Of a stretch of DNA of 12,544 nucleotides, positions 1 through 7,874 are shown piece by piece. The notes beneath the pieces are model-generated. The model worked only from the letters and a program-made list of their open reading frames with translations, ran no database searches and had not been told where the DNA came from. Origin of the DNA: an uncultured Dialister sp. (GTDB taxonomy: Bacteria > Bacillota > Negativicutes > Veillonellales > Dialisteraceae). The DNA is taken from positions 1-12,544 of the forward strand of contig NZ_CAAFRZ010000182.1 in the NCBI RefSeq assembly GCF_900765565.1. Direction: 5' to 3'. Each line of letters begins with the position of its first letter. Position 1 is the first letter of the stretch. A program made the position numbers and the translations under genes.

Positions 1-80
1 ATGGCGAATTTATGGCAAGTTCACAATAATATTGCATCCCTAAAAGACATATTTTGCTCGTTTTTCTCTTAACTTAATAG

Positions 81-210
81 CATTGCCCCACCGGGGGAGC
101 TGCCGAAGGCTGAGGGGGTGCATTATCCGCGAAGCGGCGGAAATCCCGGTGGCTGAGCCACCCGAAATGCTCCCCTTGCCCGCTTACGCGGGACTTCTCC
201 CGAGAGGGTA
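81..210. repeat. GC-rich multi-hairpin intergenic repeat, copy 1
   Basis: A GC-rich island in AT-rich non-coding DNA that breaks into consecutive short hairpins: GCC-GAA-GGC (102-110), CCGC-GAA-GCGG (127-137), GGTGGC-TGA-GCCACC (148-162) and CCCGC-TTAC-GCGGG (179-192). The first three are enclosed by an outer stem GGGGAGC (94-100) / GCTCCCC (169-175). The 93-123 segment recurs in inverted orientation at 11803-11833 with 28 of 31 bases identical. From general knowledge, GC-rich palindromic intergenic repeats of this look are common in gut Firmicutes. No ORF of note lies in it. A mobile or REP-like origin is inferred. Confidence 0.7.
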
Positions 211-573
211 GCAGGTCCATATTGAGCTTTCAATCGAAGCGGTACTGGTCTATGTTTTTATCGGAATTACTCGAAGTCATGAATACACATTCTTATGCAT
301 TCAAGTAATTACTATGAGTAATATAGAAATAATTTATTCTATAAATATAAAAAATAGAGGCGTACCATCATTCCAGAGCCTCATTGAATTTTGAAAGTCA
401 TATGTAGTTAAATTATGAGAAAATCAGTGAAAATACGCAATATAGAAAGATAAATGAATAGAATCGGAAATCCTATTTCATCTTATATAAAATTTGGATA
501 AAAATTACTATAATATATTGATATAACGGATAAATTATAAGGCATATTTTATGGAGGTATATCCATTATATGA
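211..573. other. AT-rich intergenic region, no gene seen
   Basis: No credible coding region on either strand. An imperfect inverted repeat lies at about 257-310: AATTACTCGAA is matched by TTCAAGTAATT with one mismatch, with a smaller GAAT/ATTC stem inside. A weak GAGGC/GCCTC hairpin around 357-382 has a T-rich tract on its minus-strand side and might be a minus-strand terminator, but no minus-strand gene feeds it. DNA just upstream of the 574 promoter is very AT-rich, which could act as an UP-like element. Confidence 0.5.
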
Positions 574-604
574 TTGACCGTATGACTATCATACAGTATA
601 TACT
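574..604 (+). promoter_or_regulatory. MerR-type promoter/operator 1 (19-bp spacer with dyad)
   Basis: The -35 is TTGACC (574-579) and the -10 is TATACT (599-604), separated by exactly 19 bp. The spacer contains the dyad GTATGA-CTA-TCATAC; with flanking AC and GT the symmetry spans 577-597. A lengthened spacer with a central dyad is the hallmark of promoters that MerR-family proteins activate by untwisting DNA. A near-identical arrangement lies at 7875-7905, and a MerR-family gene lies between them (6840-7679). The start site should be near 611, reading into the ORF at 688. Binding by this particular MerR protein is inferred. Confidence 0.75.
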
Positions 605-614
605 TAATATGTAA

Positions 615-640
615 ATTGGATTATGTATATATAATCCAAT
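615..640 (+). other. Perfect 10-bp inverted repeat at the predicted RNA 5' end
   Basis: ATTGGATTAT and ATAATCCAAT (10 bp each) flank a 6-nt loop, GTATAT. The repeat begins about 4 nt after the predicted start site of the 574-604 promoter. It would form a 5'-terminal hairpin, which could protect the mRNA from 5' decay, or act as a DNA operator. It lacks a following U-tract, so it is not a terminator. Confidence 0.55.
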
Positions 641-687
641 AGGAGTTTTCAGACCACCGGTCGATGTGTATGGAAAGGAGGATATAC

Positions 688-870
688 ATGGATTATGGAG
701 GACTGAAAAGGATGATGAATATATGTTGTGAATCTGATTCGCTGACCATCGAAGTCAATCGACTGGAATTCATGGCTATTCTTGCGGAACTGATGAAACA
801 TCGGCGTTCCATGGCTGCCAGAATTCACAGGAGCCAGAGCCGACATAAAAAGAAGCTGGATATCTGCTGA
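688..870 (+). CDS. Small basic 60-aa protein of unknown function
   Basis: An ORF of 60 codons starting at ATG 688. That start is chosen over the in-frame ATGs at 664 and 670 because AAAGGAGG (674-681) sits 6 nt before it, a textbook Shine-Dalgarno. The protein has no signal peptide or transmembrane segment. An acidic/hydrophobic middle (about residues 15-35) is followed by a strongly basic Arg/Lys/His-rich C-terminus that could contact nucleic acid. There are three cysteines: a Cys-Cys pair near residues 12-13 and one at the C-terminus. I do not recognise a family. It is the first gene behind the MerR-type promoter and is followed by a strong terminator at 980, so it forms its own short transcription unit. 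Coding status rests on the RBS and promoter geometry, since the ORF is short. Confidence 0.6.
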   Translation: MDYGGLKRMMNICCESDSLTIEVNRLEFMAILAELMKHRRSMAARIHRSQSRHKKKLDIC

Positions 871-979
871 TGCAGTATCTGGAGATAAATCCATATAGCC
901 AGGGGGACAAGCAGCATCACACCTTTACAGAAGACCGTACAGTCGGCATCTCCCATCGGAAACTGGAACGGACTGCGGA

Positions 980-1027
980 AAAATGGTTCCGGGCACTCTT
1001 TTTGTCTGCCCGGAACCATTTTATTTT
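980..1027 (+). terminator. Strong intrinsic terminator between the small ORF and the autotransporter
   Basis: A perfect 16-bp stem (980-995 with 1007-1022) and an 11-nt loop containing TTTTT, followed by ATTTT. The stem ends in A4/T4, so it may work in both directions. It lies about 110 bp after the small ORF and 195 bp before the autotransporter start. Autotransporter transcription from the 574 promoter would therefore need read-through. Confidence 0.85.
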
Positions 1028-1221
1028 GGACAAAAAATGGCTGCAGCCATCGGAGTTCCGTGAAAGTTGATTGCATTCCTCTATTCCCGGGATTCGTGAG
1101 TCTTCCGGGGATACTTTTACCACCATAGAAATTCAGGGATTTTGATCTGATACGGGGAAGGAGGGTCTTAGCAGGTTTTATCCGGTTCATATTGTTTTTA
1201 TTGCAGTAGAGGAGATTTGGT
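1028..1221 (+). promoter_or_regulatory. Leader of the giant autotransporter; no clear promoter
   Basis: I find no convincing -35/-10 pair. The best partial matches (TTGATT at 1067 and TTGATC at 1142) lack a matching -10. A perfect 14-bp palindrome, ATGGCTGCAGCCAT, lies at 1037-1050 just after the terminator. AGAGGAG (1208-1214) is a good ribosome binding site 7 nt before the ATG at 1222. A weak or regulated promoter, or read-through from upstream, must supply transcription. Confidence 0.4.
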
Positions 1222-4200
1222 ATGAAACAGAATATTTCATCCTGGGGAAGAAGGTCTGGCCTTTTGGCCAGGGCCGTATTGCTTTCGCTGGCTGCCGGCT
1301 TTCTGGCGGGCACGGCGCAGGCGGCAGATTTTACAAAACCGATTACGGGGGGGACCGATTCCGATTATGCAGGGGTAAAATCGGGACTCACCTATAATTT
1401 TACAGGGGATAATACTATTACCCCCGATACCCAGTATTACCAGGCTGGTATTGACTATTCTAAAAATTCCTCCGGCAGCACACTCACCGTCAACAGCACA
1501 GGAAAATTGAGTATGGATGTGTCCGGGAGCCACCAGATGATGCTGGACGGCATCATGAATAAGTCCCCTAACACCATGAATATCAACGGGGATATTGATG
1601 TCAAAGTCAATAATACAAAGGAAATGGGTAAATCCTATGGCATCTATGCATGGAATGCGAAGGGTGCCAAGGTGGATGTCATCGGCAATGCGGACATCTC
1701 TGTGACGGCGAAGAATATTGCCCATGGGGTGGACGTATCTTCTGCCGGGGGCTGGATCGACCTGGAAGGGAAGAGCGGCGGCACCATCAAAATTACTGCA
1801 GACAAGACGGCAAAGGATTCGGCTGCCGTATCAGCTACCGGCGATTCTACCTATGTGAATATCAATTATGACAGGGGCAGTATCCGGAATGAAGATGCCA
1901 CGGTGCAGATCAATGGTGACCTCTATACCCGTAAGGTACCAAATAGCGAAGCTGCATATTCTTCATCCGTTGAATCCGGTGCTATTTACCTGGGTCTTGC
2001 CGGCAAAGATTCTTACCTTCACGGAGTTATGGGGTACCGGGCAGACCAGACCTATGATGAATGGGAAGATGATGGTACCAATTATTATTCCGGTGATGTA
2101 AGGCTTCTCCTGAAAAACGGGGCTTCCTGGACCAATGAGGCCTATGCATCCCATACGGGCACCGATGACTGGACGTCCTGGGCCGGCAGTAAAGCGGCTT
2201 ACCTGGAATCCGATGGCGGCGTGATTTACCAGAAGGATACAAATCCCATTACCATCGATTCCTATAAAGGAAATGTGACGGTGGTCTATGACCACGATGC
2301 TTCGGACCCCGCAAAGTTTGCAGCCGGTGATTTCAAAATCAGTTACGCCCAGCCGAAATCCACGGTGACCATGCTTACCAGTTCCACCGGTCTTTCCTTT
2401 GATCCGAAAACCGATAAAACCAATGCCGGCAAGGTGCTGTCTGCCTTGGCCCAAAAACTGTACTACACCGGTACTTCTGGTATTGGTAATCTCACCGGCA
2501 CTGTAGCCATTGCTTCCGGGCTCACGTCTTCCACATTCCAGGTGTCCGGTCCCATCCAGTTCTCTACTGACACCACCGGGACCAAGACAGCCGGGCAGGG
2601 CTATTATGACGCATCGTCAGATACGCCGGATACTCCCTCCGGTGAAGAAAAGACCGGCCCCATTACCACATCCGAAAACATCGGGGAAACAAGAAAATCC
2701 GATGCCAGTGGTACGGTCAATGTATATGTGACAGAAGAACAGCCCATTTCTCCGACTGGAGTCAGTGCACTGTATGCGGGAAGCACTGTCGGAGATTCTA
2801 TGACCGTAGATGTACAGGGAAAGAAACTCCAGCTCGCAACCGGCGGCAACAGTACCAGGTACATGGATACTTTGTTTGTGGATGACAATAAGAATATTAC
2901 CCTCACAGACACTGTGGGTAAAGGCAGTGTATCCATAGCTGCTGGAATCGATGAAAAAGGCAATGCATCTACAAGTTCCAAAAATGTATTCGGTATTTTG
3001 ACTGGCGATAGTGCGCAACTGACTGCGGAGACCGATGTGGAAATCAACCATGTACTTTCCAAAGGAACACGAAACACTTCCGGAATATACATGATGGGGG
3101 ACAATGGGTTTGCCGCATTCACCAAAAATCTGACTATAAAGAATGTAGAAAATACAAATACCGCTGGTGCCAGTACAGCCGGTATTTACCTCTATGGCAA
3201 GAACAATACGTTCAGTGTCATGGGAAACCTGGATATTTCGGACGTCAACGGAAGCGCCATCCGGGTGGGTACAGGAAGTACAGTCAATACTTCCGGCGGA
3301 ACTATTAAGGCTAAAGAAATGAAAGCAGGTAATGACTCTGCCCAGTACTATGCGGTGTATAACAATAAAGGTACAGTCAACCTGAACGGCGGTATGCTCG
3401 TTACGCCCGGCGTCCTTACGGTTAAAGGGGATATGTATTTGTCCGACGATGCATCATCCGTCGTTAATCTGAATCTTACCGCCGGATCCCAGTGGACAGG
3501 GGCTGGCGTGATTAAAACTACTTCTTCCTATAATGATCCCGCTGCCCACCTGAGTGTGACTTTGGCTTCCGGCGGTTCCTGGATCCACGAAACCGGCCTT
3601 TCCGGAGAAACAAAGAAAACCGATTTCGCAGGAAGTAAGGTCTACCAGATTACCGGTAATGGCGGCACCATTTACCAGAACAGTGACAAGCCTATTACGG
3701 TGTACAACTATTCCGGAAACAGCACAGTAGTGTATAAGCATGATGCTTCTGATCCCACTGTCATCAGCGGCGGGGACCTGACCATCAAAAAAGCATTGGC
3801 CAACTCCAAGATTACCCTTGTCACCGGCACTGAAGGTATTACTGCCGGATTCAAGGACACCGACAGCGGGAAAGATAGAAATACGGTGAGCGCCGTGCTG
3901 GACAAGCTGGCAAACAAGCTCTTCTATTCCAACTATGGGAAGGACAAGAACCTGTCCGGCACCGTACGGATTGCCGAAGGCCTCACTTCTTCCAGTGCCA
4001 CCGCCAAAGTGGGGAAGGAAGGAGCCATCACATTCTCCGATGGCACCAAAGAAGGAACCACCGCCGGCCAGGGATACTATGACTACACGCCGGCATCGGA
4101 AATCACCTACAAGACAGGACCCATTACTGCTTCTGAACAGATCAGCAAGACCAGGGACGATGGTGGCAGCGGCACGGTGACCGTGAAGAACAGCATCGCC

Positions 4201-6678
4201 AGGTCCATGGATGGTTCCAACTATGTGAGCACCCTCTATGCGGAAGATGCCTACAATGGGGCATCTAGGGAGAACCCCATGGTGGTCGATATGGATGGCA
4301 GGAATCTGGTGCTGGATGCAGAAAGCGATAACCGGCAGGCCGCGGCCATCTATGTCACCGATAATGCCCATATCAATGTAAAGAATGGCTCCAGTGACAG
4401 GAAGCTTTCCATTACGGCATCCAATACATCACGGACCGCAGCCAACGGTATACTTGTCAAGGGAAGCTATGGTGACCTTTCCATCCAGGGACCGGTAGAA
4501 ATCAAAGGAGTCACCACCGAAGGCTCCAGTGCCAGCGGCATTGCGGTGAACGGGAAAAACAGTGAAGTCCATATGGATGGGCCCCTTACCATTGCCGGTG
4601 TGGAAGGCAAGAATACCCGGGGCATGGGGATTGGCACAGCGGGCATCGGTATTGTGGGGAATTACTCCAAGGTCACGGTGAACGGAAATGTGGTCATTAC
4701 CGGAGTTACCGGATCTTCCCTGAAGATCTCCGGCGCCGATGCGGAGATTTCCGTAGGCGGCGGCACCATTACGGCAGCCGAAGATACCGAAAAGAACCAC
4801 AACTACTATGCAGCCCGGGTGGATAAGGGCACCATCAATATCAATATGAAAGATGGAAAAGCCGGCAGCAGCACCACGAAGATCACCGGTGACATGTATG
4901 CCACCGGCCAGTATGGCAAGCGGGTGGTGGAATATTCCGGCGGCGAGCTGGTGGACTGGACCAATGCGGGCAAGCTGAATGTGGCTTTGACCGACAGCAG
5001 CTCCTTCTGGACCGGCGTGGCAGCCTACGACCAGTACAACGATGATTATGGAACCGGCGGCAACACCATGCACGATATCGGGGAAGTGAACCTGTATCTC
5101 CAGAATGGGGCCACCTGGACCAATGAACAGCAGTCCCATGTCACCACCACCACCCTCGATAAGGACCAGCAGGTCTGGAAGGGCAGCCAGCTGGCAACTC
5201 TCCATGGCGGCAGCGACAGCAGCCATGCCGGTATTATCTATCAGAAGGATACCAACCCCATCACCGTTCTTGATTACAGCGGAACGACAAAGGTATTCTA
5301 CAGCCATGATGAATCGGATCCCAAAAACATCATAGGCGGTGACTTCAAGATTACCAAGGCCGAAGAAGGATCCCAGATCGAGCTCATCACGGACAGCAAA
5401 GGAATCAAAGCAGGATTCAATGAAAGCGACAGTGAAGCAGATAAGACGCTGGTGGCTGACGTTTTGGACAAGCTGGCCAATAAGCTCTATTACACCAGCT
5501 ATGCCGATGGACACCTGACAGGCTATGTAAAGATCGCAGACGGCCTCACCGCATCCTCCAAATCCATGAAACTGGGAGCCATCGGCTTCTCCAATGGAAC
5601 CACCGGTACCGGCACAGAAGGACAGGGCTACTATGACAGCACAAAGAAAGTGACCGATCCTGACAACCCGGATACGCCAACTAACCCGGATACTCCGACA
5701 AATCCGGATACTCCAACCAACCCGGATACGCCGGATACACCGAGCAGCAGCTTGGACATTGAATACGGCAGTGAAGAAACACAGATGATGAAAGGCACCA
5801 AGAGTGCCCTCCTCGGCAGCGCCATGATGTGGCGGAGCAACAACAACGATATCCAGCGCCGCATGGGTGACCTTCGCCTGGGCCAGGGAGAAACGGGCGT
5901 ATGGGCAAGGTACATGGGCGGAAAGAACAAATTCGACCAGCAGAATACCTACCTGAACCAGGACTATGATATCGGCCAGGCGGGCTTCGACAAGAAGGTC
6001 GGCGACTGGACCGTAGGCTTTGCCCTGGACCATGGTGACGGCAAGTCCCACTACATCGGCGGCAAGGGCAAGGAAAAGATGAATACCCTCGCAGTCTATG
6101 GCACCCGGGTAAGCAATGACGGGAAGTATTTCGACGTGATTGTGAAGACGGGACAGATAAAGAATAAGTTTGACGTATCCAACGAAATCGGGAATAAACT
6201 CCACGGGGACTACAAAGCCTGGGGCAACTCCATTTCCCTGGAATACGGGAAGCGGTTCGTCCGGGACAGCGGGTTCTACATGGATCCCAGTGTGGAATTC
6301 ACGGCAGGCCGTCTGAATGGGAAGAACTTCAAAGGCACCAGTGACCTTGGCACCCTGTACGTACACCAGCATGGCTTCAACAGCGCCATTGGCCGCGTAG
6401 GCTTCAGCATCGGCCGTCAGCTGCCGAAGAGCAACCTCTATGCGAAGTTGGCCCTGGCCCATGAATTTGCAGGGAACTTCAAGACCGACTTCTATGCCGA
6501 CGACGGCGGCCTGAAATCCACGAAGGTGGACCTCGGCGATACCTGGCTGGACATGGAACTGGGCGGCAGCCTGAGCCTCGGAAAGAACGTATACCTCTAC
6601 GGTACCTATACCAGGACCTTCGAAGCCGACATGGCAACGAAGTGGAGAGCCGACGTAGGCGTACGGTACACTTTCTGA
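1222..6678 (+). CDS. Giant type Va autotransporter (three-module passenger plus beta-barrel)
   Basis: Encodes an 1818-aa self-exported surface protein, probably an adhesin; the ligand is unknown. Residues 1-34 are an extended signal peptide with a basic n-region, hydrophobic core and TAQA cleavage site. The passenger is rich in Gly, Ser, Thr, Asn and Asp, as expected for a beta-helix. It contains three diverged copies of a module, each with IYQ-(K/N)-x2-(N/K)-PIT, then V-x-Y-x-HD-x-SDP, a KL(Y/F)Y segment and a closing GQGYYD. The copies lie at about 332-463, 814-954 and 1336-1472. A Pro/Asp/Thr linker (about 1480-1510) leads to a helical plug and a roughly 260-residue beta-barrel (about 1557-1818) ending in Tyr-Thr-Phe, the expected C-terminal aromatic for BAM-dependent insertion. 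The barrel resembles the Pfam Autotransporter domain. No protease motif was seen. It stands alone between two strong terminators. Confidence 0.93.
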   Translation: MKQNISSWGRRSGLLARAVLLSLAAGFLAGTAQAADFTKPITGGTDSDYAGVKSGLTYNFTGDNTITPDTQYYQAGIDYSKNSSGSTLTVNSTGKLSMDVSGSHQMMLDGIMNKSPNTMNINGDIDVKVNNTKEMGKSYGIYAWNAKGAKVDVIGNADISVTAKNIAHGVDVSSAGGWIDLEGKSGGTIKITADKTAKDSAAVSATGDSTYVNINYDRGSIRNEDATVQINGDLYTRKVPNSEAAYSSSVESGAIYLGLAGKDSYLHGVMGYRADQTYDEWEDDGTNYYSGDVRLLLKNGASWTNEAYASHTGTDDWTSWAGSKAAYLESDGGVIYQKDTNPITIDSYKGNVTVVYDHDASDPAKFAAGDFKISYAQPKSTVTMLTSSTGLSFDPKTDKTNAGKVLSALAQKLYYTGTSGIGNLTGTVAIASGLTSSTFQVSGPIQFSTDTTGTKTAGQGYYDASSDTPDTPSGEEKTGPITTSENIGETRKSDASGTVNVYVTEEQPISPTGVSALYAGSTVGDSMTVDVQGKKLQLATGGNSTRYMDTLFVDDNKNITLTDTVGKGSVSIAAGIDEKGNASTSSKNVFGILTGDSAQLTAETDVEINHVLSKGTRNTSGIYMMGDNGFAAFTKNLTIKNVENTNTAGASTAGIYLYGKNNTFSVMGNLDISDVNGSAIRVGTGSTVNTSGGTIKAKEMKAGNDSAQYYAVYNNKGTVNLNGGMLVTPGVLTVKGDMYLSDDASSVVNLNLTAGSQWTGAGVIKTTSSYNDPAAHLSVTLASGGSWIHETGLSGETKKTDFAGSKVYQITGNGGTIYQNSDKPITVYNYSGNSTVVYKHDASDPTVISGGDLTIKKALANSKITLVTGTEGITAGFKDTDSGKDRNTVSAVLDKLANKLFYSNYGKDKNLSGTVRIAEGLTSSSATAKVGKEGAITFSDGTKEGTTAGQGYYDYTPASEITYKTGPITASEQISKTRDDGGSGTVTVKNSIARSMDGSNYVSTLYAEDAYNGASRENPMVVDMDGRNLVLDAESDNRQAAAIYVTDNAHINVKNGSSDRKLSITASNTSRTAANGILVKGSYGDLSIQGPVEIKGVTTEGSSASGIAVNGKNSEVHMDGPLTIAGVEGKNTRGMGIGTAGIGIVGNYSKVTVNGNVVITGVTGSSLKISGADAEISVGGGTITAAEDTEKNHNYYAARVDKGTININMKDGKAGSSTTKITGDMYATGQYGKRVVEYSGGELVDWTNAGKLNVALTDSSSFWTGVAAYDQYNDDYGTGGNTMHDIGEVNLYLQNGATWTNEQQSHVTTTTLDKDQQVWKGSQLATLHGGSDSSHAGIIYQKDTNPITVLDYSGTTKVFYSHDESDPKNIIGGDFKITKAEEGSQIELITDSKGIKAGFNESDSEADKTLVADVLDKLANKLYYTSYADGHLTGYVKIADGLTASSKSMKLGAIGFSNGTTGTGTEGQGYYDSTKKVTDPDNPDTPTNPDTPTNPDTPTNPDTPDTPSSSLDIEYGSEETQMMKGTKSALLGSAMMWRSNNNDIQRRMGDLRLGQGETGVWARYMGGKNKFDQQNTYLNQDYDIGQAGFDKKVGDWTVGFALDHGDGKSHYIGGKGKEKMNTLAVYGTRVSNDGKYFDVIVKTGQIKNKFDVSNEIGNKLHGDYKAWGNSISLEYGKRFVRDSGFYMDPSVEFTAGRLNGKNFKGTSDLGTLYVHQHGFNSAIGRVGFSIGRQLPKSNLYAKLALAHEFAGNFKTDFYADDGGLKSTKVDLGDTWLDMELGGSLSLGKNVYLYGTYTRTFEADMATKWRADVGVRYTF
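5665..5742 (+). repeat. In-gene 18-bp tandem repeat encoding the Asn-Pro-Asp-Thr-Pro-Thr linker
   Basis: Three 18-bp units of the form AAYCCGGATACKCCRACN (5665-5718), plus a truncated fourth unit and an extra GGATACACCG, encode NPDTPT x3 and then NPDTPDTP. The units differ mainly at third positions. The repeat sits exactly between passenger and barrel helix, where a flexible extended spacer is expected. Repeats of a multiple of 3 bp can change number by slippage without breaking the frame. Confidence 0.85.
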
Positions 6679-6698
6679 TATCTATCAGATCTATAGAC

Positions 6699-6744
6699 AA
6701 TAGATACAAAAAAGACCTCTGCGGAGGTCTTTTTTGTATCTATT
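6699..6744. terminator. Bidirectional intrinsic terminator between convergent genes
   Basis: A perfect 21-bp inverted repeat (6699-6719 with 6724-6744) with a 4-nt TGCG loop. Six As in one arm face six Ts in the other, so each strand has a U-rich 3' side. It lies 20 bp after the autotransporter stop and about 95 bp after the stop of the minus-strand merR gene, so it serves both. Confidence 0.92.
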
Positions 6745-6839
6745 AATGAATTGGAATCATAAGGAAGTAGGGATTCATTCATGGAATGGGTTCAGCCGAT
6801 AATCACTAACCATCATACGAGGGAAATGGCTTTTGTAAA

Positions 6840-7679
6840 TTATTCCGGGGTAATGACGCGAATCGCGAAGGAACTTATATATTCTTTTTGACTTTTGGCA
6901 GTCCAATGGTTACTTACCGGAAAACAATAAATATCACCTTGCGGGACTAGCTGGTTATTTTCCCAGAATCTGCGGAATCCCTCCAGGGCATGAATGGACT
7001 GCTCAATGCAGGATCCTTTAGTATAAATAAAAGTATACAAACCGGCGGGTCTGGTAAAATTGCCAGGAAGTCCACCTGAATGGGGCGTATCGGCTTTCGT
7101 AATAAAGCGTTTTATTTTGGAAAATTGATGACCAAGGAAATCGTTTGAGCTGATGGTATACCCGGTCAGCTGGTCTTTATAGGAGCAAAGTGAATAGACT
7201 TTTTCCATGTGTATCGAACGAGCTTTTGTGAAGGGGATTTTTTTGTTTTCCATATTTTCAAAAGAAGTAGCAAACATGGAGCATTCCGGCATTTCATGCA
7301 GAAGGACGCGATCCAAAGGCATCTGTGGAAGGCTGCTGATTAGTTTCTCACAGTGGTGAAGAGCATGCAGTAATTCTTTGTCCCGTATAATCTGTTGGAG
7401 ACAGTCCTCTTTTTTCTTCTCGATCATTGCTAAGATACCATCTGCAGATTGGTGATACAGATACTGTTTTATTATGGCAATGGGAGTGTTGATTTCTCGC
7501 AGAAAAAGGATTGTTTCCAATGTATGGAGCTGGGATTCTGTGTAGTAGCGGTATCCATTATCTCCAATACATGCAGGCATAAGTAATCCGCTTTTTTCGT
7601 AGAAGATGATTGTTTGCTTGGAAATATTGTATAGCCTGGCAATTTTGCCGGCCGTCAGATAGGTTTTTGATTTATCCAT
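6840..7679 (-). CDS. MerR-family regulator with GyrI/BmrR-like effector domain
   Basis: 279 aa. Residues about 7-75 form a MerR winged helix-turn-helix: an LTAGKIARLYNIS start, an IIFYEKSGLL segment like the family's RYYE-GLL, and the NGYRYYTESQL wing followed by a helix. Residues about 77-115 form the dimerisation coiled coil. Residues about 120-279 resemble the GyrI-like ligand pocket of BmrR/BltR-type proteins, including PAGLYTFIYTKGS and a C-terminal strand. Such proteins bind small, often lipophilic or cationic, molecules and activate promoters with 19-bp spacers by distorting DNA. Two promoters with that geometry and matching dyads occur here, at 574-604 and 7875-7905, the latter divergent from this gene. 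The effector is unknown. The ATG at 7679 has only a weak upstream Shine-Dalgarno (CAGG). Confidence 0.9.
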   Translation of the reverse strand: MDKSKTYLTAGKIARLYNISKQTIIFYEKSGLLMPACIGDNGYRYYTESQLHTLETILFLREINTPIAIIKQYLYHQSADGILAMIEKKKEDCLQQIIRDKELLHALHHCEKLISSLPQMPLDRVLLHEMPECSMFATSFENMENKKIPFTKARSIHMEKVYSLCSYKDQLTGYTISSNDFLGHQFSKIKRFITKADTPHSGGLPGNFTRPAGLYTFIYTKGSCIEQSIHALEGFRRFWENNQLVPQGDIYCFPVSNHWTAKSQKEYISSFAIRVITPE

Positions 7680-7712
7680 AGTAAATGCTGCCTGGAGAAA
7701 TGTGTTAAAATC

Positions 7713-7730
7713 ATTATAAAAACTTATAAT
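7713..7730 (-). promoter_or_regulatory. Probable merR promoter region with AT dyad
   Basis: On the minus strand a TATAAT box (plus-strand 7713-7718) lies about 35 bp upstream of the merR start. It forms one arm of a perfect inverted repeat ATTATAA-N4-TTATAAT (7713-7730), a possible autoregulatory or steric site. No good -35 is seen at standard spacing. It lacks the 19-bp spacer dyad of the two MerR-type promoters. Confidence 0.35.
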
Positions 7731-7874
7731 AATCCAATTGTTTATTCATTTTATCAGAATGTAATAATCAAATCAAATATACAATTGCAGGGAAAAGTGC
7801 TGCTGGCGGTGATATTCATGCTTTTCCCAATGGACTGGAGTATAATAGATTGGAATAGGAATAACAATCATTAT

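Noticed and set aside
1-72. Open frame from the window edge (23 codons, ending at TAA 70-72)
   Set aside because: Too short to tell whether it is the end of a gene that begins outside the window.
870-1070. 66-codon plus-strand frame overlapping the stop of the 60-aa ORF (TGATG)
   Set aside because: The overlap looks like translational coupling, but the frame runs through the 16-bp terminator hairpin at 980-1022 and has no protein-like features.
825-1313. 162-codon minus-strand frame across the autotransporter start
   Set aside because: It crosses the terminator and the sense signal-peptide coding region; no RBS or domain.
3454-4371. 305-codon antisense frame in the autotransporter passenger
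   Set aside because: Low-complexity translation, no RBS, fully overlapped by the sense gene.
4429-6462. Long open frame (677 codons) antisense to the autotransporter
   Set aside because: It overlaps a clear signal-peptide/passenger/barrel gene. Its Gly/Val/Ala/Ile-rich translation has no domain, and no ribosome binding site was seen. It is a by-product of the repetitive composition of the sense gene.
7790-7846. Inverted repeat GGGAAAAG/CTTTTCCC followed by a TATAAT at 7841-7846, as another promoter of the riboswitch operon
   Set aside because: No acceptable -35 at 16-18 bp. The 7875-7905 promoter is far better and is positioned to produce the complete riboswitch.
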